Shown piece by piece: positions 43,348-51,949 of a DNA stretch of 64,000 bases. The notes below the pieces were generated by a model. That model did no database searches and was not told where the DNA came from. It saw nothing but the letters and a program-made list of their open reading frames with translations. Source of the DNA: Confluentibacter citreus (GTDB lineage Bacteria; Bacteroidota; Bacteroidia; Flavobacteriales; Flavobacteriaceae); NCBI RefSeq assembly GCF_002807055.1, contig NZ_NIXN01000001.1, positions 1,054,001-1,118,000 of the forward strand, in the 5' to 3' direction. The stretch's first letter is position 1. Each line of letters begins with the position of its first letter. The translations under genes were made by a program, and so were the position numbers.

Positions 43348-44016
43348 TTATTTTACTGTTACTTTTATATTAGTGAAGTTAATATTCATACCATTAGCCA
43401 TTTTATGTTCAGTCGCTAATTTAAGGCCGTTATAAACTTGGTATGTTTCAAAGGTATTTGCTAATGATGGGTTTTCGTCATTCCCTCTTCTAAAAACCCA
43501 TTCATTTATTAGGAAATCGTCTCCATAATATAAATCGTAAGCATCACCAGGAGTGTAGCCACCACCATCATTTGGATACGTTAATGTAATTTTATTCATT
43601 TGTGTTTTGCTTATAGGTGCTTCGGTTTTAATGGGCTCAGAAATGGTTGTGTTTTTGTCCCATACCAATTGGAATGGTATGAGCAGCCAAAACTTATCAT
43701 TAATAAAGCTTTTATCTAGATTTATTTTTGTTGAATCTATTTTGGTTCTGTTATAATTGACAATGGAATCTTTATCTGCTAAAAAAGATATGTTATTCCT
43801 TTTTGGTTCCCAAATCCATGAGCGTTCGGTATGGCTACTGTCTTTATCTACATTAAAAGTAAACTCGATTTTTGAAACGTTTTTCCAATGTACGTAACCA
43901 TGCGCATTAGCAATTTTTTCAGCTATGGTCAATTCTTTGGTTTCACTTACGTTTTTTTGGTTTTTGTTACAAGAAACGCATAGTATTGTTAAGATAATTA
44001 GAATAGCATTTTTCAT
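43348..44016 (-). CDS. Putative lipoprotein of unknown function
   Basis: A 222-residue protein with a clear lipoprotein signal (MKNAILIILTILCVSC, Cys16). The mature part begins with a helix (IAEKIANAHGYVHWKNVSKI) and continues as a series of beta-strands with many aromatic residues (RSWIWEPKRN, FWLLIPFQLVWD, ITLTYPNDGGGYTPGD). The pattern suggests a LolA/LolB-like beta shell, but I cannot name the family. It starts 4 bp after the msrA stop, so it is co-transcribed with msrA. Confidence 0.75.
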   Translation of the reverse strand: MKNAILIILTILCVSCNKNQKNVSETKELTIAEKIANAHGYVHWKNVSKIEFTFNVDKDSSHTERSWIWEPKRNNISFLADKDSIVNYNRTKIDSTKINLDKSFINDKFWLLIPFQLVWDKNTTISEPIKTEAPISKTQMNKITLTYPNDGGGYTPGDAYDLYYGDDFLINEWVFRRGNDENPSLANTFETYQVYNGLKLATEHKMANGMNINFTNIKVTVK

Positions 44017-44020
44017 TGAT

Positions 44021-44677
44021 TTAGTGATTTTCTTTTAGTAATTCTTTTGGGAAATTAGCTTGAAAACGTTTCAATCTGGGAATAGACACGTTTCTTATAT
44101 AACTATTATTTGGGTGAAGCTTTTCATAATTTTGATGGTAATCTTCAGCAATCCAAAACTTCTGGAAAGGGTAAACCTCGGCAGCAATTTTTGCATTTAA
44201 TTTTTTAGCTAAGGCTTCTTTCTTTTTTAAAATGATTTGTTTTTGCTCCTCGTTTTGATAAAAAATAATAGAGCGATATTGCGAACCATTATCGGGGCCT
44301 TGTCCATTAACCTGTGTTGGGTTTTGAGAGGCAAAGTAGGCATCTACCAAGGTTTCAAAACTTACTATTTTTGGGTCGTAAATAACTTCTACGCTTTCTG
44401 CGTGTCCGGTTCTTCCTGTATTGCTGCTTTCATATGTTGGATTATTGGTATGGCCGCCGGAGTATCCGCTTATAGACTCTTCAACACCTTTTATACTTTC
44501 GTATACAGCTTCTACACACCAAAAACAGCCACTAGCAAAATAGGCTCGTGCTTTGCCATTTTGAATAGGCACTTGAACTGGTTTAGAGTCTGTAACTTTT
44601 TGACTTTGGGTGTTTTGGGCCTTGTTTTGGCAACTGAATAAAATAGTTAGCGCTATAGCTGAAATAATATTTTTCAT
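44021..44677 (-). CDS. msrA: Peptide-methionine (S)-S-oxide reductase MsrA, lipoprotein form
   Basis: A 218-residue protein with a lipoprotein signal (Cys16 in ILFSC) followed by a spacer and the MsrA domain. The catalytic motif is G-C51-F-W-C54; further signatures are GYSGGHTNNPTYE, GHAESVEVIYDP and DNGSQYRSIIFY. MsrA reduces the S-epimer of methionine sulfoxide in proteins. The lipid anchor places this copy outside the cytoplasm, protecting envelope proteins. First gene of a pair with the lipoprotein at 43348. A palindrome at 44731-44748 and a weak -7 (TAACTTTA, 44710-44703) lie upstream. Confidence 0.95.
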   Translation of the reverse strand: MKNIISAIALTILFSCQNKAQNTQSQKVTDSKPVQVPIQNGKARAYFASGCFWCVEAVYESIKGVEESISGYSGGHTNNPTYESSNTGRTGHAESVEVIYDPKIVSFETLVDAYFASQNPTQVNGQGPDNGSQYRSIIFYQNEEQKQIILKKKEALAKKLNAKIAAEVYPFQKFWIAEDYHQNYEKLHPNNSYIRNVSIPRLKRFQANFPKELLKENH

Positions 44678-44730
44678 AAATAAGTTTTATTATCTAGTCG
44701 TATAAAGTTAGAAAACCTTTTTATTTTTAA

Positions 44731-44748
44731 TTGTGAAAGTTTTCACAA
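44731..44748. promoter_or_regulatory. Perfect dyad upstream of msrA
   Basis: TTGTGAAA-GT-TTTCACAA is an 18-bp dyad with a 2-bp centre, 54-71 bp before the msrA ATG. It lies just upstream of the weak -7 element and next to, but separate from, the terminator at 44751-44782. It is a candidate operator. Confidence 0.5.
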
Positions 44749-44750
44749 AT

Positions 44751-44782
44751 AAAAAAGCCTTCATAATTTATGAAGGCTTTAA
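44751..44782 (-). terminator. Terminator of the Nif3 / ribbon-protein operon
   Basis: AAAGCCTTCATA and TATGAAGGCTTT form a 12-bp stem with a 3-nt loop, flanked by A-run and T residues. On the minus strand it follows the ribbon-protein gene. Confidence 0.85.
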
Positions 44783-44801
44783 GTATATCGTTTTTAACGG
44801 A

Positions 44802-45578
44802 TTAAAATTTTGAAAACAATTTTGCCATTTTTTCTTTTTGTTCTTCTGCTAATACAGCGTCAACCAAAATCCGACCACTATGCTCATCTGTAATTACTTT
44901 TTTACGAGAAGCAATTTCTACTTGTATTTGTGGTGGAATGGTAAAAAACGAACCTCCAGAAGCACCTCTTTCAATAGCTACTACTGCTAAACCGTTTTTT
45001 ACATTTTTACGAATTCTATCGTAAGCAGCAACTAAACGCTCTTCAATTTGTTCTTTGTAATCTTGAGATTTTTCAATTAAAGCTTGTTCTTCTTTTTCGG
45101 TTTCAGCTAGAATAGCATCAAGCTCACTTTTTTTGTGTTTAAGGTGATTCTCACGCTCTTTTAGGCGTTCTTTCGTTTCGGAAATAACCTCTTTTTTCTG
45201 CTCGATTTGAGACTTATATTCTTTAATATGTTTTTCTGCTAATTGAATTTCCAATTCCTGAAACTCGATTTCTTTAGTAAGCGAGTTAAACTCTCTGTTA
45301 TTTCTAACATTTTTCTGTTGCTCAGCATACTTTTTCATTAAAGATTTAGATTCTTCGATAAGGTTCTTTTTAGAAACAATATCATTATCTATAACTTGTA
45401 AACTAGATACAAGTTTTTCTAATCTTATATTTAGTCCAGCAACTTCATCTTCTAAATCACGAACTTCTAATGGAAGTTCTCCACGAACATTTCTTATTTC
45501 ATCAATACGTGAATCGATGAGTTGTAAATCGTATAAAGCTCTTAGGCGCTCTTCAACAGTTTGTTCTTTTTTAGCCAT
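44802..45578 (-). CDS. Coiled-coil protein with a Cys-less C4 zinc-ribbon-like domain
   Basis: A 258-residue protein of the C4-type zinc-ribbon (CT398-like) family. Residues about 10-185 form a long helical coiled coil. The C-terminal part aligns with the zinc ribbon, but where family members have CxxC pairs this one reads GASGGS and DEHSGR, so no Cys remains to bind zinc. The rest of the ribbon (FFTIPPQIQVEIASRKKVI and RILVD) is intact. Function is unknown; the family is often adjacent to Nif3-like genes, as here (3-bp gap). Likely cytoplasmic. Confidence 0.85.
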   Translation of the reverse strand: MAKKEQTVEERLRALYDLQLIDSRIDEIRNVRGELPLEVRDLEDEVAGLNIRLEKLVSSLQVIDNDIVSKKNLIEESKSLMKKYAEQQKNVRNNREFNSLTKEIEFQELEIQLAEKHIKEYKSQIEQKKEVISETKERLKERENHLKHKKSELDAILAETEKEEQALIEKSQDYKEQIEERLVAAYDRIRKNVKNGLAVVAIERGASGGSFFTIPPQIQVEIASRKKVITDEHSGRILVDAVLAEEQKEKMAKLFSKF

Positions 45579-45581
45579 ACT

Positions 45582-46676
45582 TTAAAAATACTTAACAGGA
45601 TTGGTAATTGTCTTTGATAAAACGACTGCAAAATTAGTGATTTTTTTTGTAAGATATGCAACTAATATATTTTTTGTGAATTGCTCACTTTCATAATGTC
45701 CAATATCCACTAAAAGAATCCTATTTTCAGCCATAAAAAAATCATGATATTTTAAATCTGCTGTTATAAATGCATCAACATCAGAGTCTTTAGCTGCTTC
45801 TATGGCAAAACTTCCCGAACCGCCCAAAACAGCTACTTTCTTAATCTTTTTATTTAAAAATTGGGAATGCCTAATATGTGTGGTATTCATTTTAACTTTT
45901 ACATAGTTCAAGAAGTCTTTTTCGTCGATGGCTTCTTTTAAATCCCCAATCATGCCCATGCCGATATGCTGATTTTTGTTTTCTAAAGTTGTTATTTCAT
46001 AGGAGACTTCTTCATAGGAATGTGTTTTAAAAAGTGTTTGAAGAATATGTGATTCTAAATGTTTGGCATAGGTAACGGTTATTTGAGTTTCTTTTTCAGA
46101 ATGAACTTGTCCTTTTTTGCCTTTTGTTGGGTTGGAATTGTCATTGCCGTTAAATGTGCCAATCCCTTCTACATTAAAACTACAATCATTATAATTACCA
46201 ATACTGCCTGCTCCCGCTTGAAATAAAGCATTTCGTAACTGTTCGGCTTCTTTAGTTGGAACAAAAGTGGTCAGTTTTTTTATGGTTTGGTTTTGTGGAA
46301 TTAATATACGCTTATTTGTTAACTCCAACTGATTGCAAATCATATCATTTACACCTTGAAAAGCATTGTCTAAAGCAGTGTGCATGCTGTAAATAGCAAT
46401 GTCATATTTTATGGCTTTCATTACCACACGTTCTACATAGGTTTTGCCAGTTAACTTTTTCAAACCTTTAAATATAATAGGGTGGAAGCTAACAATGAGA
46501 TTGCATTTTGTTTCTATGGCTTCATCTATAACTGTTTCAAGCGTGTCTAGTGTTACAAGAATTCCTGTAATGGGCATATTTTTATGGCCTACCAAAAGCC
46601 CAACATTATCAAAATCTTCTGCATAGGCTAAAGGAGATAATGCTTCTAAATGTTTCATGACATCTTGAACAATCAT
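45582..46676 (-). CDS. Nif3-like dinuclear metal-centre protein
   Basis: A 364-residue member of the Nif3/YbgI family, the longer form with an inserted central PII-like (CutA-like) domain (about residues 130-235). Metal-ligand motifs are SFHPIIFKGLKKL and HTALDNAFQGVND in the first half and GGSGSFAIEAAKD, DLKYHDFF and DIGHYESE in the second. The biochemical role is unsettled; proteins are often labelled GTP cyclohydrolase I type 2 homologue. First gene of a two-gene operon with the ribbon protein, driven by the TATCTTTG box at 46702-46709. Confidence 0.93.
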   Translation of the reverse strand: MIVQDVMKHLEALSPLAYAEDFDNVGLLVGHKNMPITGILVTLDTLETVIDEAIETKCNLIVSFHPIIFKGLKKLTGKTYVERVVMKAIKYDIAIYSMHTALDNAFQGVNDMICNQLELTNKRILIPQNQTIKKLTTFVPTKEAEQLRNALFQAGAGSIGNYNDCSFNVEGIGTFNGNDNSNPTKGKKGQVHSEKETQITVTYAKHLESHILQTLFKTHSYEEVSYEITTLENKNQHIGMGMIGDLKEAIDEKDFLNYVKVKMNTTHIRHSQFLNKKIKKVAVLGGSGSFAIEAAKDSDVDAFITADLKYHDFFMAENRILLVDIGHYESEQFTKNILVAYLTKKITNFAVVLSKTITNPVKYF

Positions 46677-46701
46677 AAAAATGCTATTTTTTATTATTAA
46701 A

Positions 46702-46709
46702 CAAAGATA
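46702..46709 (-). promoter_or_regulatory. -7 element for the Nif3 operon
   Basis: TATCTTTG on the minus strand, a full match, 26 bp before the ATG. It lies back to back with a possible lpxK -7 (TTACTTTG, 46716-46723, plus strand). Confidence 0.55.
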
Positions 46710-46728
46710 AAATATTTACTTTGTTGTA

Positions 46729-47742
46729 ATGAAATTGATTAGAAAGATAACGTTTCCGTTTGTGCCTATTTATTATGTGGTTACAAGTTTGCGCAATACA
46801 TTATACGATTTGGGTATTAAAAAATCGGTTTCTTATGATTTCCCAATAATATGTGTTGGAAACTTAAGTGTAGGTGGTACAGGTAAAACACCTATGATTG
46901 AGTATTTAACTAAACTGCTTAAGTATGATTATAGAGTAGCAACTTTAAGCCGTGGTTATAAACGTAAAACAAAAGGATTTCAATTAGGCAATGAAACATC
47001 ATCAGTAGATACTTTAGGAGATGAGCCGTTTCAGTTTTATAGTAAATTTAAGAATGATGTTTTAGTTGCTGTTGATTCAGATAGAAATAATGGCATTAAA
47101 AAATTAGGATTACTTCAAAACAAACCCGAAGTCATCCTATTAGACGATGCCTTTCAGCACAGAAAAGTAAAAGCAGGATTTAATATTTTACTGACTGCCT
47201 ATAATAATTTGTATACAGAGGATTTTATTTTGCCAACGGGTAATTTGAGAGAGCCCAAAATTGGTGCGAAAAGGGCTAATGTAATTGTTGTAACTAAATG
47301 CCCAATGAATTTGGCCGAAAATGATAAAACAAGCATCATTAAAAAATTAAGTATAGAGCCTTACCAACATGTTTTTTTTAGTTTTATAAATTATGCTGAA
47401 AACGTGATCTCTGTTGAAAGAAATATAAAACTGAATGATTTAAAACATTTTACTTTAGTAACGGGTATTGCGAATGCAAGCACGTTAGTTCAGTTTTTAG
47501 AAGAGAAAGATTTGAGATTTGAGCATTTAAATTATAACGATCACCATGATTTCTCTGCAACCGACATTAAGGAACTCGAAACAAAACAATTGATTATTAC
47601 TACCGAAAAAGATTTTATGAGGTTAAAACAATTTGCATCTTTAAAAAGCAAATTGTTTTATTTGCCTATAAACATTGTTTTAGATAATGAACCAAAATTC
47701 AATGCCTTAATAAAGGATTTTTGTGAAAAGTTTAAGCGGTAG
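46729..47742 (+). CDS. lpxK: Tetraacyldisaccharide 4'-kinase LpxK
   Basis: A 337-residue membrane-associated kinase that phosphorylates the lipid A precursor at the 4' position. The P-loop GGTGKT is at residues 49-54 in VGNLSVGGTGKTPM. Further motifs are LSRGYKRKTKG, GDEPFQFY, ILLDDAFQHRKV and TTEKDFMRL near the end. An N-terminal hydrophobic segment (about residues 8-22) matches the membrane anchor. This shows that the organism makes lipid A. The predicted -7 element ends 5 bp before the ATG. The last 11 bp overlap the convergent kinase gene, with no terminator between them. Confidence 0.95.
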   Translation: MKLIRKITFPFVPIYYVVTSLRNTLYDLGIKKSVSYDFPIICVGNLSVGGTGKTPMIEYLTKLLKYDYRVATLSRGYKRKTKGFQLGNETSSVDTLGDEPFQFYSKFKNDVLVAVDSDRNNGIKKLGLLQNKPEVILLDDAFQHRKVKAGFNILLTAYNNLYTEDFILPTGNLREPKIGAKRANVIVVTKCPMNLAENDKTSIIKKLSIEPYQHVFFSFINYAENVISVERNIKLNDLKHFTLVTGIANASTLVQFLEEKDLRFEHLNYNDHHDFSATDIKELETKQLIITTEKDFMRLKQFASLKSKLFYLPINIVLDNEPKFNALIKDFCEKFKR

Positions 47743-49972
47743 CTGATTTATCTTTATTTGCTGCCAATGCGTTGTAGAGTTTTTTCTCAAACTCTTCTTG
47801 TTTAAAGGGTTTTGGTATAATATCCGTAAAACCTGCTTCTTCAAACTCATGCATTTTGTCTTCAATAGTAACAGCAGTAAGTGCAAAAATGGTCAGTTCC
47901 TTATCAAAAGTCCTCACAATTTTAGTGGCTTCGATACCGCTAATTCCAGGCATGTGGATATCCATTAAAATAATATCAAATTTATTTGCTTTAATCATTT
48001 CTACGGCAGCTTCGCCATTATCGACAATATCACATTTAAGATTCATTTTTGTTAGAATCTTTTTAGTAATCATCTGATTGATTTTGTTGTCCTCAACCAC
48101 TAAAATTCTAACACTTGTTAAGTCCAAATCTTCTGCATTTTCAAATAGATTAGATTTAACTTCCTGTGTGTTTTTCTCTTTTTGAATGGTATATTCAAGC
48201 GGAATTTCAAAATAAAATGTAGTGCCTTTTCCAAGTTCACTTTTAACGAATATTTTTCCTTTTAAAATATCTATCAACCCTTTTACAATAGAAAGGCCAA
48301 GTCCGGTACCACCATATTTTCTGTTTATTTGAATGGATCCTTGAGAGAAACTTTCAAACATGTTTTGTTGTTTTTCTTCGCTTATACCAATACCGTTATC
48401 TTCAATTTCAAAACGTAAGGTGTACATGTTGTCATTTTGCTCCGTTTTGTAAACTCTAATCCAAATATCACCATCTTTAGTAAACTTAATGGAGTTGCCA
48501 ATTAAGTTTATTAGTATTTGCGAGATTTTTAATTGATCAGCAATGAAGTTTTCTGGTAAATGCTTATCGTATTCAAAATGTATTTTAACATTATTGTCTT
48601 GCGCCGAGTTATTTAATGCTAAAACGATATTGTTTATTTTCTTTTTCAGGTTAAACGATTCTGGATCTATGTCAACTTTATTAGCTTCAATTTTATTTAT
48701 TTGAAGGATGTCGTTTATAAATGTTAAAAGATAATCGCCCGAGAATTTCAATGATTTTAAATGTTGTACTTGCTCTGGCCTTGGATTTTCTTCTAATAAC
48801 ATATTACTTAAACCTGTAACAGCATACAATGGTGTTCGGAGCTCGTGTGTTACTGTTGATAAGAAATTAGCTTTGGTTTTGGATGCTAATTCAGCTTTTT
48901 CCTTGGCTATAATAAGTTCTGCATTTTTTTTATGCAGCATGTTATTTGTTTTTAGCCTGATGTTATTGTTTTTGTAAAGTGAAAGCGTTAATAATGATAA
49001 GATTGTTATAAGTGCAACACTTAAAATAGAAATTAAAGTGCCCAAGTCATTTCTACTATTAGCTACAACTAATTCTTCTTCTGTTTTTTTGTTTTTTTCA
49101 ATTTGATCGTTCATTAAGGATTGATATCTCTTTTCAGGCGATAAATTGGCTTTTTTAACCAACCCAATAGAATCGGATAAATTTATATAGGCTTTTAAAT
49201 AAAAATTTGAAGCTTTATAGTTTTCAATATTTTGATTGATGTCACTTAAAGTAGAGTAAGCATCACTAAGAACATCTGGGAAATTATTGTTCTTAGCTAA
49301 TTGTAAACCTTCATTGGCTATTGTTAATGCTCTTTCATTATCTCCTAAAGCGGCATAAATCTTACCTTGGTTTACTAAGGCTGTACTTTCAATTTTTGCT
49401 AGATTTTCTTTTTTTGCTAGGGCAATAGATTGTTCAAACAAAACTCTGGCTTGTTTGTAATTTTCTAGATTAAGATATGTTTTCCCTTCCAAAAAAAGTG
49501 TTTCAGACAAATTTTTGTTTAATCCTTCTTGTTCAAAGAGACTCTTAGACGAAATGAAATAGTCTAAAGCTTGGGTGTAATTTTTTTTGCCTAAATATAC
49601 TTCTCCTAATGTTTTATAGGAACTTGCGAGGTTGATATTGTCTTTTGAAAAACGTTGTACTTCAATAGCTTTGTTTAGGGACTTTAATGCTTCGTCTAGT
49701 TCTTCTATAATAAGTTGTAATTTACCTTTTTTGGAGTAAATAATGCCGAGGCTTTTATTGTTTTCAGCTTTAATAGCTAATCCTAAAGCATCATCTAGTT
49801 TTTTCTGAGCTTCAAAGTAATTGTAATTTTCAATATCAATTTCAGCTTGCGAAATACGATAATCTATATTGTTTTGTAATATTTCAGGATCGTCGTCAAT
49901 CGTTTTTTGCGACCACATACTGATGCTCGATAGCATGATTACAATATATAAGTATCTTTTAATTTGAGGCAT
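47732..49972 (-). CDS. TPR-containing hybrid histidine kinase (2)
   Basis: A 746-residue kinase starting at the ATG at 49972 (a TTG at 49981 would add three residues). Order: signal peptide (about 1-22), periplasmic TPR array (about 30-290), membrane helix (about 308-330), HisKA with His376 in STVTHELRTPL, HATPase with NLIGNSIKFTK, DNGIGISEE and GTGLGLSIV, and a C-terminal receiver with LVVEDNKINQ and the acceptor Asp in IILMDIHMP. The design equals that of the kinase at 39152-41401. It follows gap by 28 bp and lipA before that, so it may be co-transcribed with these metabolic genes. Confidence 0.93.
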   Translation of the reverse strand: MPQIKRYLYIVIMLSSISMWSQKTIDDDPEILQNNIDYRISQAEIDIENYNYFEAQKKLDDALGLAIKAENNKSLGIIYSKKGKLQLIIEELDEALKSLNKAIEVQRFSKDNINLASSYKTLGEVYLGKKNYTQALDYFISSKSLFEQEGLNKNLSETLFLEGKTYLNLENYKQARVLFEQSIALAKKENLAKIESTALVNQGKIYAALGDNERALTIANEGLQLAKNNNFPDVLSDAYSTLSDINQNIENYKASNFYLKAYINLSDSIGLVKKANLSPEKRYQSLMNDQIEKNKKTEEELVVANSRNDLGTLISILSVALITILSLLTLSLYKNNNIRLKTNNMLHKKNAELIIAKEKAELASKTKANFLSTVTHELRTPLYAVTGLSNMLLEENPRPEQVQHLKSLKFSGDYLLTFINDILQINKIEANKVDIDPESFNLKKKINNIVLALNNSAQDNNVKIHFEYDKHLPENFIADQLKISQILINLIGNSIKFTKDGDIWIRVYKTEQNDNMYTLRFEIEDNGIGISEEKQQNMFESFSQGSIQINRKYGGTGLGLSIVKGLIDILKGKIFVKSELGKGTTFYFEIPLEYTIQKEKNTQEVKSNLFENAEDLDLTSVRILVVEDNKINQMITKKILTKMNLKCDIVDNGEAAVEMIKANKFDIILMDIHMPGISGIEATKIVRTFDKELTIFALTAVTIEDKMHEFEEAGFTDIIPKPFKQEEFEKKLYNALAANKDKSATA

Positions 49973-50000
49973 ATCAATCAACTATAATGAACAAATATAA

Positions 50001-51017
50001 TTATTTTACCGATAAAGAATCATTTTTTTCCGATAAATTGCACAATAAATCAATAATTCTTTTAGAGTACCCAGTTTCATTATCATACCAACCAATTATC
50101 TTAACCATGCTCCCTATTACAGATGTCATTTGAGAATCAAAAATGCAGGAGTGTGTATTTCCAACGATATCTATGGAAACAATTGGGTCTTCTGTATATT
50201 CCAATATGTTTTTATATTGATGTAAGGATGCTTCTTTAAAAGCATTGTTTATATCTTCAATGGTAACGGTTTTTTTTACATTAAAAGTAATATCGGTTAA
50301 AGATCCGTTTGCAACTGGGACTCTAATGCCGCAGCCTCCAATAACATTTGAAAGTTCTGGAAATATTTTTGTCAGTGCTTTTGCCGCGCCAGTTGTTGTT
50401 GGAACTATGGATTGTCCAGCAGCTCTAGCTCTCCGTAAATCGCTATGCGGTTGATCGTGCAGGCTTTGGTCTGTTGTGTAGGAGTGAATCGTTGTTATGT
50501 AAGCCTGATTGATGCCGCATAGCTTGTTGATAATATCAATCATGGGAGCGGCATTGTTAGTGGTGCAAGAAGCATTTGAAACAATGGCTTCGCTACCATT
50601 CAAAGTATCATCGTTAACGCCCATTATAATGGTTTTGATGTTATCGTCTGTTGGAGGCACACTTAAAATAACTTTTTTAGCGCCATTGTTTATATGAAAT
50701 TGTAAATCTTTTGAAGTTTTAAATTTACCAGTTGATTCAATAACAAAATCTATCTCATAGGGTTTCCAATCGATATTTTTTGGATGATTGGCATTTATCA
50801 AAGTAACTTTTTTATGGTTTGCAATGATATGTTGATCATCATGTGAAATGGTTCCATTAAAAATACCATGGATACTGTCATACTTGAGTAAATGGCTAAG
50901 GGTTTTGGAATCCGCTAAATCATTTATTGCAATAACCTCAATGTTATTGTAATCTTGAAGTAACCTAAAAACACGTCTGCCAATTCGTCCAAAGCCGTTA
51001 ATAGCTACACGTACCAT
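50001..51017 (-). CDS. gap: Glyceraldehyde-3-phosphate dehydrogenase
   Basis: A 338-residue NAD(P)-dependent GAPDH of glycolysis/gluconeogenesis. The Rossmann motif INGFGRIGR (residues 6-14), the catalytic motif SNASCTTNN with the active Cys near residue 151, the His in TTIHSYT and the phosphate-binding TTTGAAKAL are all present, as is WYDNETGYS at the C-terminus. IND after beta-2 favours NAD. It lies 2 bp after lipA, an unusual partner; flavobacteria often carry a second gap gene elsewhere, so this may not be the main glycolytic copy. Confidence 0.95.
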   Translation of the reverse strand: MVRVAINGFGRIGRRVFRLLQDYNNIEVIAINDLADSKTLSHLLKYDSIHGIFNGTISHDDQHIIANHKKVTLINANHPKNIDWKPYEIDFVIESTGKFKTSKDLQFHINNGAKKVILSVPPTDDNIKTIIMGVNDDTLNGSEAIVSNASCTTNNAAPMIDIINKLCGINQAYITTIHSYTTDQSLHDQPHSDLRRARAAGQSIVPTTTGAAKALTKIFPELSNVIGGCGIRVPVANGSLTDITFNVKKTVTIEDINNAFKEASLHQYKNILEYTEDPIVSIDIVGNTHSCIFDSQMTSVIGSMVKIIGWYDNETGYSKRIIDLLCNLSEKNDSLSVK

Positions 51018-51019
51018 AG

Positions 51020-51901
51020 TTATTCTATATGCTTTTGGGCTCTGTAAGATGAGCGTACAAGGGCACTACTTTCTACATGGCGAAATCCCAAGCTTAAACC
51101 AATGGTTTCGTATTCCTTAAATTGGTCTGGATTTATAAATTCTTTTACAGGCAAGTGTTTTTTACTTGGTTGTAAATATTGGCCAATAGTTACTACATCA
51201 ACATCATTTTCTTTCAAATCATGAAGGGTTTCAATAACTTCTTCCCTGGTTTCACCCAATCCAAGCATAATGCCCGATTTTGTTCTTCGTTGTCCTTGTT
51301 GTTTTAAATATTTTAAAACCCCTAAGCTTCTTTCATATTTTGCTTGAATGCGAACTTCTCTTGTTAAACGCTTCACAGTTTCAATGTTATGAGAAACCAC
51401 TTCGGGCGCAACATCAATGATTCTATCTATATGCTGTTCTATACCTTGAAAATCAGGAATAAGGGTTTCAAGGGTGGTTTCAGGATTCATACGTCTAACC
51501 GCTTTAATCGTTTCTGCCCACATAATACTTCCCATATCCTTTAAATCATCTCTATCAACACTTGTTAAAACAGCGTGCTTAATTTTCATAATTTTTATGG
51601 AACGAGCTACTTTTTCGGGTTCGTCCCAATCTACGGTTTCGGGACGTCCAGTTTTTACACCACAAAATCCACAAGAGCGTGTGCAAATATTGCCTAAAAT
51701 CATGAATGTAGCGGTGCCTTCACCCCAACATTCTCCCATATTCGGACAACTTCCTGAGGTGCAAATAGTGTTTAATTTGTATTTATCAACTAAGCCTCTT
51801 AACTCCGTATATTTTTTTCCTGTCGGAAGTTTTACGCGCAACCATTTAGGTTTTGGTAACCTTTCCTCAGGTAAAATGCTTGAAATAGTTTCGGTATTCA
51901 T
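51020..51901 (-). CDS. lipA: Lipoyl synthase LipA
   Basis: A 293-residue radical-SAM enzyme that inserts two sulfurs into protein-bound octanoate. The SAM-cluster motif is CTRSCGFC, and the auxiliary cluster Cys triad lies in [22 protein letters not shown] precedes the radical motif, and the conserved C-terminal RSSY (LVRSSYRAQ) supplies the Ser ligand. Length is typical. The promoter is at 51919-51926. It heads a compact set with gap and the hybrid kinase. Confidence 0.97.
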   Translation of the reverse strand: MNTETISSILPEERLPKPKWLRVKLPTGKKYTELRGLVDKYKLNTICTSGSCPNMGECWGEGTATFMILGNICTRSCGFCGVKTGRPETVDWDEPEKVARSIKIMKIKHAVLTSVDRDDLKDMGSIMWAETIKAVRRMNPETTLETLIPDFQGIEQHIDRIIDVAPEVVSHNIETVKRLTREVRIQAKYERSLGVLKYLKQQGQRRTKSGIMLGLGETREEVIETLHDLKENDVDVVTIGQYLQPSKKHLPVKEFINPDQFKEYETIGLSLGFRHVESSALVRSSYRAQKHIE

Positions 51902-51918
51902 ACTTTAAAATAAAGTCA

Positions 51919-51926
51919 CAAAGATA
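51919..51926 (-). promoter_or_regulatory. -7 element for lipA
   Basis: TATCTTTG on the minus strand, a full match to TAnnTTTG, 18 bp before the lipA ATG and downstream of the Nramp-like gene. Confidence 0.55.
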
Positions 51927-51949
51927 CGAAGTATTCTATTAAAAAGAGA

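Noticed and set aside
49973-49981. TTG start for hybrid kinase 2
   Set aside because: An ATG three codons later gives a cleaner signal peptide; there is no reason to prefer the TTG.
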